Source of the DNA: Streptosporangium saharense | GTDB lineage: Bacteria; Actinomycetota; Actinomycetes; Streptosporangiales; Streptosporangiaceae | Length of the DNA: 64,000 nt | NCBI RefSeq assembly: GCF_014203715.1 | Contig: NZ_JACHJP010000001.1 | Coordinates: 310,001 to 374,000, forward strand | Direction: 5' to 3' | Part shown: piece after piece, positions 23,524 through 32,116 of the stretch | Layout: every line of letters begins with the position of its first letter | Numbering within the stretch: the stretch's first letter is position 1 | Position numbers and translations under genes: made by a program | The notes under the pieces: generated by a model | What the model saw: the letters and a program-made list of their open reading frames with translations, nothing else | Databases searched by the model: none | What the model was told of the DNA's origin: nothing

Positions 23524-24759
23524 ATGACAACGTGCCGCCTGTGCGGGTCAGCGAGTCTTGCCAGCGTGGTCGACCTCGGGGCGACGCCGCCCTGCGAGTT
23601 GTTCCTGACCGCGGAGCAGGTCGACGAGCCGGAGACGACCTACCCGCTGCACCTGAGGGTGTGCACCGGGTGCTGGCTGGCGCAGATCCCGCCGCTGATC
23701 ACGCCCGAGGACACCTTCACCGAGTACGCCTACTTCTCCTCCTACTCCACCTCGTGGGTGGAGCACGCCAGGCGGTTCGTGGACGGCGCGGCCGGGCGGC
23801 TCGGGCTCGACGAGAACTCCTTCGTGGTCGAGGTGGCCAGCAACGACGGCTACCTCCTCAGGCACGTCGTCGACCGCGGTGTCCGCTGCCTGGGCATCGA
23901 GCCGTCCAAGAACGTCGGCCAGGCCGCCAGGGACAAGGGTGTGCCGACGGTGACGGCCTTCCTCGGCCCGGAGACGGCAGCCGAGGTGCGCGCCGAGCAC
24001 GGTCCCGCCGACCTGGTGGTCGCCAACAACGTCTACGCGCACATCCCCGACGTCATCGGGTTCACCCAGGGGCTGCGCGCGCTCGTGGCCGACGACGGCT
24101 GGGTCTCCATCGAGGTGCAGCACCTGCTGACGCTGATGGAGCTCAACCAGTACGACACGATCTACCACGAGCACTTCCAGTACTACACGGTCGCCTCCGC
24201 GCAGCGCGCCCTCGCCTCCGGCGGGCTGGCGCTGGTGGACGTGGAGCTGCTGCCCACGCACGGCGGCTCGATCCGGCTGTGGGCGCGTCCCCAGGAGGTC
24301 GCGGGCGAGCCCACCTCCCGGGTGGTCGAGGTGCTCGCGGCCGAGAAGGCGGCCGGGCTGCACGAGCTGTCCGGCTACGCCGAGTTCGCCGCCCGGGTCG
24401 CGAAGGTGCGGCGGGACCTGCTCAAGTTCCTCGTCGAGGCCGCCGAGCAGGGCAAGACCGTGGTGGGCTACGGCGCCCCCGGCAAGGGCAACACGCTGCT
24501 CAACCACTGCGGGATCCGCCCCGACCTGCTGCGTTACACCGTGGACCGCAACCCGTACAAGCACGGCAGGTTCACCCCCGGCACGCGCGTTCCGATCGCG
24601 GCGCCAGAGCGGATCGCCGAGGACCGGCCCGACTACGTGCTGGTGCTGCCGTGGAACCTGCGCGAGGAACTGACCGCCCAGCTCTCCTACGTCGGCGAGT
24701 GGGGCGGGCGCCTGGTCTTCCCCATCCCGAACCTGGAGATCGTCGAGGTGAACCCGTGA
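23524..24759 (+). CDS. SAM-dependent C-methyltransferase, TylC3-like
   Basis: A 411-residue protein. The N-terminal Cys4 zinc site (CRLCGS, CTGCW), a central SAM-binding domain (VVEVASNDGYLL) and a C-terminal domain (GYGAPGKGNTLLNH) are the three parts of sugar C-methyltransferases that add a methyl branch at C3 of a 4-keto-sugar nucleotide. IYHEHFQYYT matches the family active-site region. It is the first gene of a coupled five-gene cassette; the stop overlaps the next start by 4 bases (GTGA). Confidence 0.9.
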   Translation: MTTCRLCGSASLASVVDLGATPPCELFLTAEQVDEPETTYPLHLRVCTGCWLAQIPPLITPEDTFTEYAYFSSYSTSWVEHARRFVDGAAGRLGLDENSFVVEVASNDGYLLRHVVDRGVRCLGIEPSKNVGQAARDKGVPTVTAFLGPETAAEVRAEHGPADLVVANNVYAHIPDVIGFTQGLRALVADDGWVSIEVQHLLTLMELNQYDTIYHEHFQYYTVASAQRALASGGLALVDVELLPTHGGSIRLWARPQEVAGEPTSRVVEVLAAEKAAGLHELSGYAEFAARVAKVRRDLLKFLVEAAEQGKTVVGYGAPGKGNTLLNHCGIRPDLLRYTVDRNPYKHGRFTPGTRVPIAAPERIAEDRPDYVLVLPWNLREELTAQLSYVGEWGGRLVFPIPNLEIVEVNP

Positions 24760-25550
24760 AGGTCGTCCTCTTCTGCGGCGGATACGGCACGCGGATGCGC
24801 AGCGGCACCCCGGGCGACGTGCCCAAGCCGATGCAGCTCGTCGGCCCCCGGCCGCTGATCTGGCATGTGATGCGCTACTACGCCCACTTCGGCCACACCG
24901 AGTTCATCCTCTGCCTCGGGTACGGCGCGCACCACATCAAGGACTTCTTCCTCAACTACCAGGAGACGATCTCCAACGACTTCGTCCTGCGCGGGGGCGA
25001 GGTGAAGCTGCTGTCCACCGACATCTCCGACTGGTCGATCTCGTTCGTGCAGACCGGGATCGACTCGCCGATCGGTGAGCGGCTGCGCCGGGTCCGCGAC
25101 CACCTCGACGGCGACGAGATCTTCCTGGCGAACTACGCCGACGTGCTCACCGACGCGCCGCTGCCGGAGATCGTGGACCGCTTCACCGCCTCGGGCGCCG
25201 GAGCCTCGATGATGGTCGTCCCGCCCGCGGAGACCTTCCACTGCATCGAGGTCGGCGAGGACGGCATGGTCGGCGGGATCACCCCGGTCAGCGACATGCC
25301 GCTGTGGATCAACGGCGGCTACTTCGTGCTCCGCCAGGAGGTCTTCGACCACATCCCGCCCGGCGGTGACCTCGTCGCCGACGGCTGCGGGGAGCTGGCC
25401 AAGCGGGGACGGCTGCTCGCCTACCCGCACCGGGGCTACTGGAAGCCGACCGACACGGTCAAGGAGCGCATCGCCCTGGACGAGGCCTACTCCCGGGGCG
25501 ACCGGCCGTGGGCGCTGTGGGAACGTGAACAGGCGGTGCGGGCACGATGA
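24756..25550 (+). CDS. Sugar-1-phosphate nucleotidyltransferase, glucose-1-phosphate cytidylyltransferase-like
   Basis: A 264-residue protein. FCGGYGTRM is the nucleotidyltransferase loop. PKPMQLVGPRPLIWHVMRYY, FILCLGYGAHHIKDFF and SISFVQTG are hallmarks of RfbF-type glucose-1-phosphate cytidylyltransferases rather than RmlA. It would make CDP-glucose or a close relative. No CDP-glucose 4,6-dehydratase gene is obvious here, unless the epimerase at 26194 takes that role. GTG start; the stop overlaps the PIG-L start. Confidence 0.88.
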   Translation: MKVVLFCGGYGTRMRSGTPGDVPKPMQLVGPRPLIWHVMRYYAHFGHTEFILCLGYGAHHIKDFFLNYQETISNDFVLRGGEVKLLSTDISDWSISFVQTGIDSPIGERLRRVRDHLDGDEIFLANYADVLTDAPLPEIVDRFTASGAGASMMVVPPAETFHCIEVGEDGMVGGITPVSDMPLWINGGYFVLRQEVFDHIPPGGDLVADGCGELAKRGRLLAYPHRGYWKPTDTVKERIALDEAYSRGDRPWALWEREQAVRAR

Positions 25551-26197
25551 TCGGTTTCCGTCCTCCCACGGTCGGCGGCGTCGTCCTGCTGGCCGCCCAC
25601 TGCGATGATCTCGCCATCGGCGCGGGCGGTAGCCTGCTGACCCTCTGCTCGGCGCGGCCCGGTCTCAGGGTCGACGCCCTGGTGCTCTCCGGCGGCGGCA
25701 CCGAGCGTGAGGAGGAGGAGCACGCGGCGCTGACGGCCTTCTGCCCCGGGGCGGACCTTCGGCTGACCGTGCTCAAGATGCCCGACGGGCGGCTGCCCGC
25801 CAACTGGGAGGAGGCCAAGGCCGCGGTGGAGGACCTGCGCTCCAGGACCGACCCCGACCTGGTCTTCGCCCCGAACGCGGCCGACGCCCACCAGGACCAC
25901 CGGGGCCTCGCCAAGCTGGTGCCGACCGCCTTCCGCGGTCACCAGGCGCTCGGCTACGAGATCGTCAAGTGGGACGGCGACCTCGGGCGGCCCTCGGTCT
26001 ACCAGCCGCTGACGCCCGAGGTGGCCGAGGCCAAGGTGACCCTGCTCCAACAGCACTACCCCTCACAACGGCAACGCCCCTGGTACGACCGCGAGGCGTT
26101 CCTGGGACTGGCCCGCATCCGCGGCATCGAGTGCCAAGCGCGCTACGCGGAGGCGTTCTACACAAGCAAGCTGACTCTCGACCTGGCTGGAGGATGA
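25547..26197 (+). CDS. PIG-L-family deacetylase
   Basis: A 216-residue protein. AAHCDDLAIGAGG replaces the usual AHPDDE zinc motif but keeps His and Asp. NAADAHQDHRG supplies the second zinc His of the family. Members remove N-acetyl groups from GlcNAc-linked lipids, mycothiol precursors or sugar nucleotides. Within this cassette it probably acts on a nucleotide-linked or lipid-linked amino sugar, which is inference. It is coupled on both sides through ATGA overlaps. Confidence 0.88.
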   Translation: MIGFRPPTVGGVVLLAAHCDDLAIGAGGSLLTLCSARPGLRVDALVLSGGGTEREEEEHAALTAFCPGADLRLTVLKMPDGRLPANWEEAKAAVEDLRSRTDPDLVFAPNAADAHQDHRGLAKLVPTAFRGHQALGYEIVKWDGDLGRPSVYQPLTPEVAEAKVTLLQQHYPSQRQRPWYDREAFLGLARIRGIECQARYAEAFYTSKLTLDLAGG

Positions 26198-27246
26198 ACC
26201 GGATGCGTGTGCTGCTGACCGGGCACCAGGGCTACCTGGGAAGTGTGATGGCCCCGGCACTCGCCGAGGCGGGCCACGAGGTGATCGGCCTGGACTCCGG
26301 TCTGTTCGCCGACTGCCTGCTCGGACCCGCGCCGGCCGACCCCGCCGGACACCGGGTCGACCTGCGTGACGTCACCGCCGAGCACCTGGCCGGGATCGAC
26401 GCGGTCATCCACCTGGCCGCCCTGTCCAACGACCCGCTCGGGTCGCTGGCGCCCGAGCTGACCTACGACATCAACCACCACGCCTCGGTGCACCTGGCCA
26501 GGCTGGCCCGCGACGCCGGGGCACGAAGGTTCCTGTACGCCTCGACCTGCTCCGTCTACGGCGCCTCGGGCGGCGACGAGCTGGTCGGGGAAGAGGCGCC
26601 GCTGCGTCCGGTCACGCCGTACGCCGAGTCCAAGGTCAGGGTCGAGGACGACCTGACCGCGCTGGCCGACGACGACTTCACCCCGGTCTTCATGCGCAAC
26701 GCGACAGCGTTCGGGTTCTCGCCCCGGCTGCGCGCCGACATCGTGCTGAACAACCTGGTCGGCCACGCCCTGCTGACCGGGGAGGTGCGGGTGCTGTCCG
26801 ACGGCACCCCGTGGCGTCCGCTGGTCCACGCCAAGGACATCGCCGAGGCGTTCGTGCTGGCGCTGACCGCCCCCAGGGAGGCCGTGCACTCCCGGGCGTT
26901 CAACGTGGGCACCGAGCAGAACAACGTGACCGTCGCGGACATCGCCGCCGAGGTCGCCGAGGCGGTTCCCGGCTCCACGCTGGTGATCACCGGTGAGGCG
27001 GGCGCCGACCCGCGTTCCTACCGGGTGGACTTCTCCCGCATCCGTGCCGCGCTGCCCGGCTACGAGGCGAGTTGGAGCGTCAAGGCGGGCGCGGCCGAGC
27101 TGGTGGACGCCTACCGGAGGTTCGGGATGACCGAGGACCTGTTCAGGAACAGCTTCACCCGGCTCGCCAGGCTGGCCGCCAGGAGCGCCGACGGCACGGT
27201 TGACGAGACACTGAGACCGCGTGAGGCGGGCGTCGGTGACAACTGA
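26194..27246 (+). CDS. NAD-dependent epimerase/dehydratase
   Basis: A 350-residue extended short-chain dehydrogenase: GHQGYLGSVMAP for NAD, YASTCSVYG and YAESKVRVE with the Tyr-x3-Lys pair. PLVHAKDIAEA is typical of sugar-nucleotide epimerases/reductases. It may be the 4-epimerase, 4-reductase or 4,6-dehydratase of the branched-sugar pathway. It starts at ATG 26194 over the PIG-L stop; a second ATG at 26203 is possible. Its end overlaps the next gene by about 11 bases. Confidence 0.9.
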   Translation: MNRMRVLLTGHQGYLGSVMAPALAEAGHEVIGLDSGLFADCLLGPAPADPAGHRVDLRDVTAEHLAGIDAVIHLAALSNDPLGSLAPELTYDINHHASVHLARLARDAGARRFLYASTCSVYGASGGDELVGEEAPLRPVTPYAESKVRVEDDLTALADDDFTPVFMRNATAFGFSPRLRADIVLNNLVGHALLTGEVRVLSDGTPWRPLVHAKDIAEAFVLALTAPREAVHSRAFNVGTEQNNVTVADIAAEVAEAVPGSTLVITGEAGADPRSYRVDFSRIRAALPGYEASWSVKAGAAELVDAYRRFGMTEDLFRNSFTRLARLAARSADGTVDETLRPREAGVGDN

Positions 27247-28549
27247 CGTCCCCCAGACGGCAGCAGGGGAGAGCCGCGAGACCGAGGGCCGTGAGATGCA
27301 CGCCCTGGTCGAGCGGCTCTACCCGCTCTGCAGGAGCATCACCGGCGACGGGCTGCGCCGTACGCTGGAGATCGTCTCCGGGGAGATCCCGCTGGAGATC
27401 AGCGAGGTGCCGACCGGCACCGAGGTCCTCGACTGGACCGTGCCCAGAGAGTGGAACATCCGCGACGCCTACGTCAAGGACGCCTCGGGCGACAGGGTGA
27501 TCGACTTCGCCGAGTCGAACCTGCACGTGGTCGGCTACAGCGTGCCGGTCTCGGCGACCATGACCCTCGACGAGCTGCGCGGGCACCTGCACACCCTGCC
27601 CGACCAGCCGGACCTGATTCCGTACCGCACCAGCTACTACGCCGAGACCTGGGGTTTCTGCCTTCGGGAGAACACCCTGGCGGCGATGGGGCCGGGGCCG
27701 TACGAGGTGAAGATCGACTCGACGCTCGCCGACGGCCACCTCACCTACGGCGAGCACGTCGTGCCGGGGCGCAGCACGGACGAGGTAATCATCTCCTGCC
27801 ACGTCTGTCATCCCTCACTGGCCAACGACAATCTCGCGGGCGTGGCGGTCGCCACCCGTCTCGCCCGGCGGCTCGCGGAGAGCGACCCGCACTACACCTA
27901 CCGGTTCGTCTTCGCGCCGGGAACCATCGGCGCGATCACCTGGCTGGCGCGCAACAGGGAGCGTGTGGACCGGGTCAAACACGGTCTCGTGCTGGCCTGC
28001 GCGGGCGACAGCGGGTCGCTGACCTACAAGCGCAGCAGGCGTGCCGACGCCGAGATCGACAGGGCGGTCCGCCACGTCCTGCGGTCCTCGGGGCGCGAGC
28101 ACACGGTCGTGGACTTCTCCCCGTACGGCTACGACGAGCGGCAGTACTGCTCGCCCGGGTTCAACCTGCCCGTGGGATCCCTCACCAGGACGCCGTACGC
28201 CGGATACCCGGAGTACCACACCTCGGGCGACAACCCGGACTTCGTCTCGCCCGAGGCGATGGCCGACACGCTGGAGACCTGCTGGGAGGTGACGCGGGTG
28301 CTCGAAGGCAACCGCCGCTACCTCAATCTCAGCCCGTACGGCGAGCCGCAGCTCGGCCGGCGGGGCCTGTACGGCTCGCTGGGGGGGCGCAGCGACACCA
28401 AGCAGACCCAGATGGCGATGTTGTGGGTGCTGAACCTCTCCGACGGGGAGCACACCCTGCTTGACATCGCGGAACAGTCAAACCTGCCCTTCGCCACCGT
28501 GGCGGAAGCGGCACAAGCCCTGCGTGGTGCAGGACTCCTCAAGGAGTAG
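27236..28549 (+). CDS. DUF4910 (aminopeptidase-like) protein
   Basis: A protein of about 437 residues. CHVCHPSLANDNLAGVAVAT is an M28-peptidase-like metal site (His, Asp). EYHTSGDNPDF provides a later His. RLYPLCRSITGDGLR and DWTVPREWNI are typical of DUF4910/DUF2172. The C-terminal 60 residues look like a small winged helix (HTLLDIAEQSNLPFATVAEA). Proteins of this class occur in polysaccharide and sugar loci but have no established reaction. GTG 27236 is chosen; GTG 27221 is an alternative. Last gene of the coupled cassette. Confidence 0.85.
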   Translation: MTTDVPQTAAGESRETEGREMHALVERLYPLCRSITGDGLRRTLEIVSGEIPLEISEVPTGTEVLDWTVPREWNIRDAYVKDASGDRVIDFAESNLHVVGYSVPVSATMTLDELRGHLHTLPDQPDLIPYRTSYYAETWGFCLRENTLAAMGPGPYEVKIDSTLADGHLTYGEHVVPGRSTDEVIISCHVCHPSLANDNLAGVAVATRLARRLAESDPHYTYRFVFAPGTIGAITWLARNRERVDRVKHGLVLACAGDSGSLTYKRSRRADAEIDRAVRHVLRSSGREHTVVDFSPYGYDERQYCSPGFNLPVGSLTRTPYAGYPEYHTSGDNPDFVSPEAMADTLETCWEVTRVLEGNRRYLNLSPYGEPQLGRRGLYGSLGGRSDTKQTQMAMLWVLNLSDGEHTLLDIAEQSNLPFATVAEAAQALRGAGLLKE

Positions 28550-28554
28550 TGGAG

Positions 28555-29586
28555 ATGACGCGGTTGCAGGCCGTCACGGAACCCGGGGTGCTCAACCTCC
28601 GGGTTGGGGAGACGGTTGAGGTCCTGAGCGAGGCCGAGATCATGGCCACGCTGGACGAGAGGGGAGAGCTGGACCAGCTTCCGTTCATGCCGGAGATGCT
28701 GGCCTTCTGCGGGAAGCGGCTCACGGTGCACAAGGTCGCATACAAGCTGTGCGACACCATCAGCCGCAGTGGCATGCGCAAGATGGAGCGCGCCGTACAC
28801 CTCGCGGGGGCGCGGTGTGACGGGTCGGCGCACGGCGGGTGCCAGACGGCCTGCCTGATGTACTGGAAGGAGGCCTGGCTCAAGCGGGTCGATCCCAACG
28901 ACCCTCCGGCGCCGGAGCCTCCCAAGGAGTCGGGTGGTCTGGCGCAGGGCCGCAAGCTGCTGCCCATCCTGGAGGTGGCGTCCAGGAAGGAGCCGGGGCC
29001 CGACGGCGGGGAGCGGTTCTCCTGCCAGGCGACCGAGCTGCTGCGCGCGGCGCCGACCTGCCTGCCGCTGAAGGACATGCGGCAGTACGTCATGGACGTC
29101 AGGACCGGCAACGTGGGGGTCTTCTTCTCGTTGCGCGGGCTCTTCGTCGGGGTTTTCAACAGGTTCCAGGAGCGCAGCAAGCGCACACTGCCCAAATGGT
29201 TGCTGATCAGGGGCGGTCTGCGCTGGGGCTTCGTCAAGGGCGCGCTGGTCGGCGCGACCCCGAACGCGACGCTGGACCTGAAACCGGGTGAGCTGGTCAG
29301 GATCAAGTCCAAGCAGGAGATCCTCAAGACCCTCAACCAGGACCTGCTCAACCGTGGTCTTGGCTTCGAGGAGGAGATGGCCCGGTACTGCGGGCAGACC
29401 GCGAGGGTTCTTTCGCGGGTCGACCGGTGTCTGGACGAGCGGACCGGCGAGATGCTGGAGATGAAGAGCTCCTGCATCGTGCTTGAGGGCGTGGTCTGCG
29501 CCGGTGCGTACAACGTCAGTTGCCCCCGGGAGTTCGTTCCCTTCTGGCGGGAGATCTGGCTTGAGCGGGTCGAGGAGCCCGTCTGA
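28555..29586 (+). CDS. Conserved Cys-rich protein with two homologous domains, unknown function
   Basis: A 343-residue protein made of two copies of one domain, about residues 15-112 and 228-340. Each copy runs: a beta-rich VGE.VEV/PGELVRI segment, an E(I)L..L helix, EM..[FY]CG, a central Cys, an M..M..[AS] stretch, paired Cys (RCDGSAHGGC or VCAGAYNVSC) and an ending YWKEAWLKRV or FWREIWLERV. Four or more Cys per copy suggest metal or Fe-S binding. ATG 28555 is 8 bases after AAGGAG. Close spacing behind DUF4910 suggests a role in the same sugar pathway. No function is known to me. Confidence 0.8.
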   Translation: MTRLQAVTEPGVLNLRVGETVEVLSEAEIMATLDERGELDQLPFMPEMLAFCGKRLTVHKVAYKLCDTISRSGMRKMERAVHLAGARCDGSAHGGCQTACLMYWKEAWLKRVDPNDPPAPEPPKESGGLAQGRKLLPILEVASRKEPGPDGGERFSCQATELLRAAPTCLPLKDMRQYVMDVRTGNVGVFFSLRGLFVGVFNRFQERSKRTLPKWLLIRGGLRWGFVKGALVGATPNATLDLKPGELVRIKSKQEILKTLNQDLLNRGLGFEEEMARYCGQTARVLSRVDRCLDERTGEMLEMKSSCIVLEGVVCAGAYNVSCPREFVPFWREIWLERVEEPV

Positions 29587-29643
29587 TCCGTCGGACCTGT
29601 GAGGGTGGCGGCGGTTCGGCGGGCGGACGGTGAAAGGTAAGAA

Positions 29644-31170
29644 ATGGAAGACACACAGGGCGCGCGGCCCGCGGTGGTCGACGAGGACCACGACGCGGCG
29701 GACAGGACCGCCTCCCAGGTGGGGGAGATCGGCCGCCAGGCCGGTCGCGGCCTGCGCTGGAGCGTGCTGGGCAACCTGGTGATGAAGGCGGGCTCGTTCG
29801 CCATGAGCCTCGTCCTCGCCCGTCTGCTCGTGCCCGAGGACTTCGGCGTCTACGCCATCGCCCTGGCCGCGAGCCAGTTCGTCATCTACATCAACGACGC
29901 CGGAATCATCGCGGCGACGGTGCAGTGGCGGGGCAAGCTTGAGGAGATGGCGCCGACGGCGACGGTCGTTGCGATCACCTCAAGCACCGCCCTGTACGTG
30001 ATCTTCTGGATCTTCGCCCCCTACTTCGCCGAGTTGTCGGGCAGCGAGAGCGCGACCGGGGTGATCCGGGTCCTCACCGCGGTCAACCTGGTCTACGGCC
30101 TGACCGCGGTGCGCAGCGCGGCGCTGCTGCGCAGGTTCGAGCAGGACAAGCTCACCAAGGCCAACCTGGTCGGTTTCCTGGTGACCGCGCCGGTCGCCAT
30201 CACCCTGGCCGCCAACGGCGCCGGGGCCTACAGCTTCGCGTGGGGCCAGCTCCTCGGCGCCGTCGTCACCGGGGTGCTGGTCGTCCTGTACGCCAGGGTC
30301 AAGATCGGCTTCGGCCTCGATCGCGCCATGGCCAAGAAGCTGCTGGTCTTCGGCCTGCCGCTGTGCGTCACCCTCGGCATCGAGGGCGTGCTGCTCAACA
30401 TCGACTCCGTCATCGTCGGTGACGCCCTCGGCGCCAAGGAGCTTGGCTACTACCTGCTGGCCTTCAACATCTCAAGCTGGGTCCCCGGGCTCGTGGGTAC
30501 CGCGGTGCGCTACGTCGCGCTGCCCAGCTTCTCCAGGCTCGCCGAGCAGGACGGCGACTCGGTCTCCGAGGGCGTGCAGCGGGCCGTGCCGCTGCTGCTG
30601 TCCATCGTGCTGCCGGTCGGCGTCCTGCTGGGCACGCTCGCGCCCGCGGTGATCGCCTTCCTGTACGGCGCGCGCTGGGAACCGGCCGCCGCCGTGTTGA
30701 GCTTCCTGTCGATCCTCATGGTCGTGCGGATGCTGACGGCGCTGGTCGTGGACATCCTGGCCGCCATGGGCTCGACGAAGGCCACCATGTGGCTCAACCT
30801 CGGCTGGGCGGTCGCGCTGATCCCCAGCCTGATCGTGGGCGCCAACATCGGCGGCATCCGCGGCGCGGCGATCGGGCACGCGGCGGTCGCGCTCGTGGTG
30901 GCTCTGCCGCTCGCGGTGCTGACGATGCACCGCGCGGGTGTCGTCCTGGCGCCGATCCTGTCCGCCCTGGTGCGCCCGATCATCGGCGGGGTGCTCTGCG
31001 CCGCCGTCACGCTGGCGCTCACCTACTTCGTGGACGGCATCCCGTTCGTGCACCTGGCCGTCGCGGGTGGGGCCGGGCTGCTCGTCTACGTCCTGGTCGT
31101 CGTGCCGCAGGCCGTACTGCGGCAGCTCGGTGGCCGGGTGACCGCTCTGATCCCCGCGCGCTCACGCTGA
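29644..31170 (+). CDS. Polysaccharide repeat-unit flippase (Wzx-like, MOP superfamily)
   Basis: A 508-residue protein with 12 to 14 predicted membrane helices. The start of the first helix region (RWSVLGNLVMKAGSFAMSLV, VPEDFGVYAIALAASQFVI) is typical for the lipopolysaccharide flippase branch of the MOP exporters. It would flip undecaprenyl-linked units to the outer face. ATG 29644 follows AAAGGTAAGA. Confidence 0.9.
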   Translation: MEDTQGARPAVVDEDHDAADRTASQVGEIGRQAGRGLRWSVLGNLVMKAGSFAMSLVLARLLVPEDFGVYAIALAASQFVIYINDAGIIAATVQWRGKLEEMAPTATVVAITSSTALYVIFWIFAPYFAELSGSESATGVIRVLTAVNLVYGLTAVRSAALLRRFEQDKLTKANLVGFLVTAPVAITLAANGAGAYSFAWGQLLGAVVTGVLVVLYARVKIGFGLDRAMAKKLLVFGLPLCVTLGIEGVLLNIDSVIVGDALGAKELGYYLLAFNISSWVPGLVGTAVRYVALPSFSRLAEQDGDSVSEGVQRAVPLLLSIVLPVGVLLGTLAPAVIAFLYGARWEPAAAVLSFLSILMVVRMLTALVVDILAAMGSTKATMWLNLGWAVALIPSLIVGANIGGIRGAAIGHAAVALVVALPLAVLTMHRAGVVLAPILSALVRPIIGGVLCAAVTLALTYFVDGIPFVHLAVAGGAGLLVYVLVVVPQAVLRQLGGRVTALIPARSR

Positions 31171-31207
31171 CGTCGATGACGTCCGCGCCGACCCGAGAAG
31201 GAAACGG

Positions 31208-32104
31208 ATGCATTCCTCCGACACGCTGGTGTCCATCGGACTTCCCGTGCGCAACGGCGCCTCCAGGCTGGAGGCCGTGGTCAGGTCGGTGCTGGCGCAG
31301 GACCACGAGAACCTCGAACTGCTGATCTGCGACAACGCCTCGACCGACGGCACCGAGGAGCTGTGCAGGGAGCTGGCGAGCGCGGACAAGCGGATCGTCT
31401 ACCACCGCCAGCCGGAGAACGTCGGCCTGCTCAACAACTTCATCCACGCGGGCAGGGCGGCGCGCGGCACGTTCCTGCGCTGGATCGGCGACGACGACGC
31501 GCTTGAGCCGTCCTGCCTGTCCCGCGCGGTTCAGGCGTTCGCCGAGGACGAGCGGCTCATCCTCGTCACGACGCAGGTCTCATACACCGATCCGGACGGG
31601 ACGGTCCAGACCGAGCGCTACGAGCGCCCCGGCCTCGGCTCCGACGACCCGGTCGAGCGGCTCGGCGAGATGCTGCGCCTGCTCACCGAGAGCCACCTGC
31701 TGATCGACCCCCTGTACGGCCTCATGCGCCGCGAGGCCGTGGTCGGCATCCCCCGGCGCAACATGCTGCGCGAGGACGAGGTCTTCGCCTGCAAGCTCGC
31801 GCTGGCCGGGCCGTGGGGGCACGTCAACGAGGTGCTCGCGCACCGCAACTGGAAGCACGAGAGCCTGGGCACGATCAGCCGCCGCCTCGGCGTGCCCGGC
31901 TGGCAGGCGCACTTCTCCACGACGCTGCAGTGCAGGGAGATCCTGCGCTGGCTCGACGAGATCGACCTCACCCCCGAGCAGCGGCGCCGGGCGCGCGGGG
32001 CCGTACACCAGATGTACGCGCGCCGTCAGCGGAGCGTGGTGTCCCGGCGCAGCCGCAAGCTCGTACGGCTCGCCACGGGGGCGCTGCGGGGCCGTACGGG
32101 CTGA
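31208..32104 (+). CDS. Glycosyltransferase, family 2
   Basis: A 298-residue GT-A fold protein: VSIGLPVRNGASRLEAVVRS at the N-terminus, CDNASTDGT and the metal site RWIGDDDAL. The LREDEVFACKLAL region corresponds to the catalytic base segment. It adds a sugar to the lipid-linked unit on the cytoplasmic side; donor unknown. ATG with AGAAGGAAA upstream. Last forward gene before the opposite-strand acyltransferase. Confidence 0.9.
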   Translation: MHSSDTLVSIGLPVRNGASRLEAVVRSVLAQDHENLELLICDNASTDGTEELCRELASADKRIVYHRQPENVGLLNNFIHAGRAARGTFLRWIGDDDALEPSCLSRAVQAFAEDERLILVTTQVSYTDPDGTVQTERYERPGLGSDDPVERLGEMLRLLTESHLLIDPLYGLMRREAVVGIPRRNMLREDEVFACKLALAGPWGHVNEVLAHRNWKHESLGTISRRLGVPGWQAHFSTTLQCREILRWLDEIDLTPEQRRRARGAVHQMYARRQRSVVSRRSRKLVRLATGALRGRTG

Positions 32105-32116
32105 CCTGGGGTTCTC

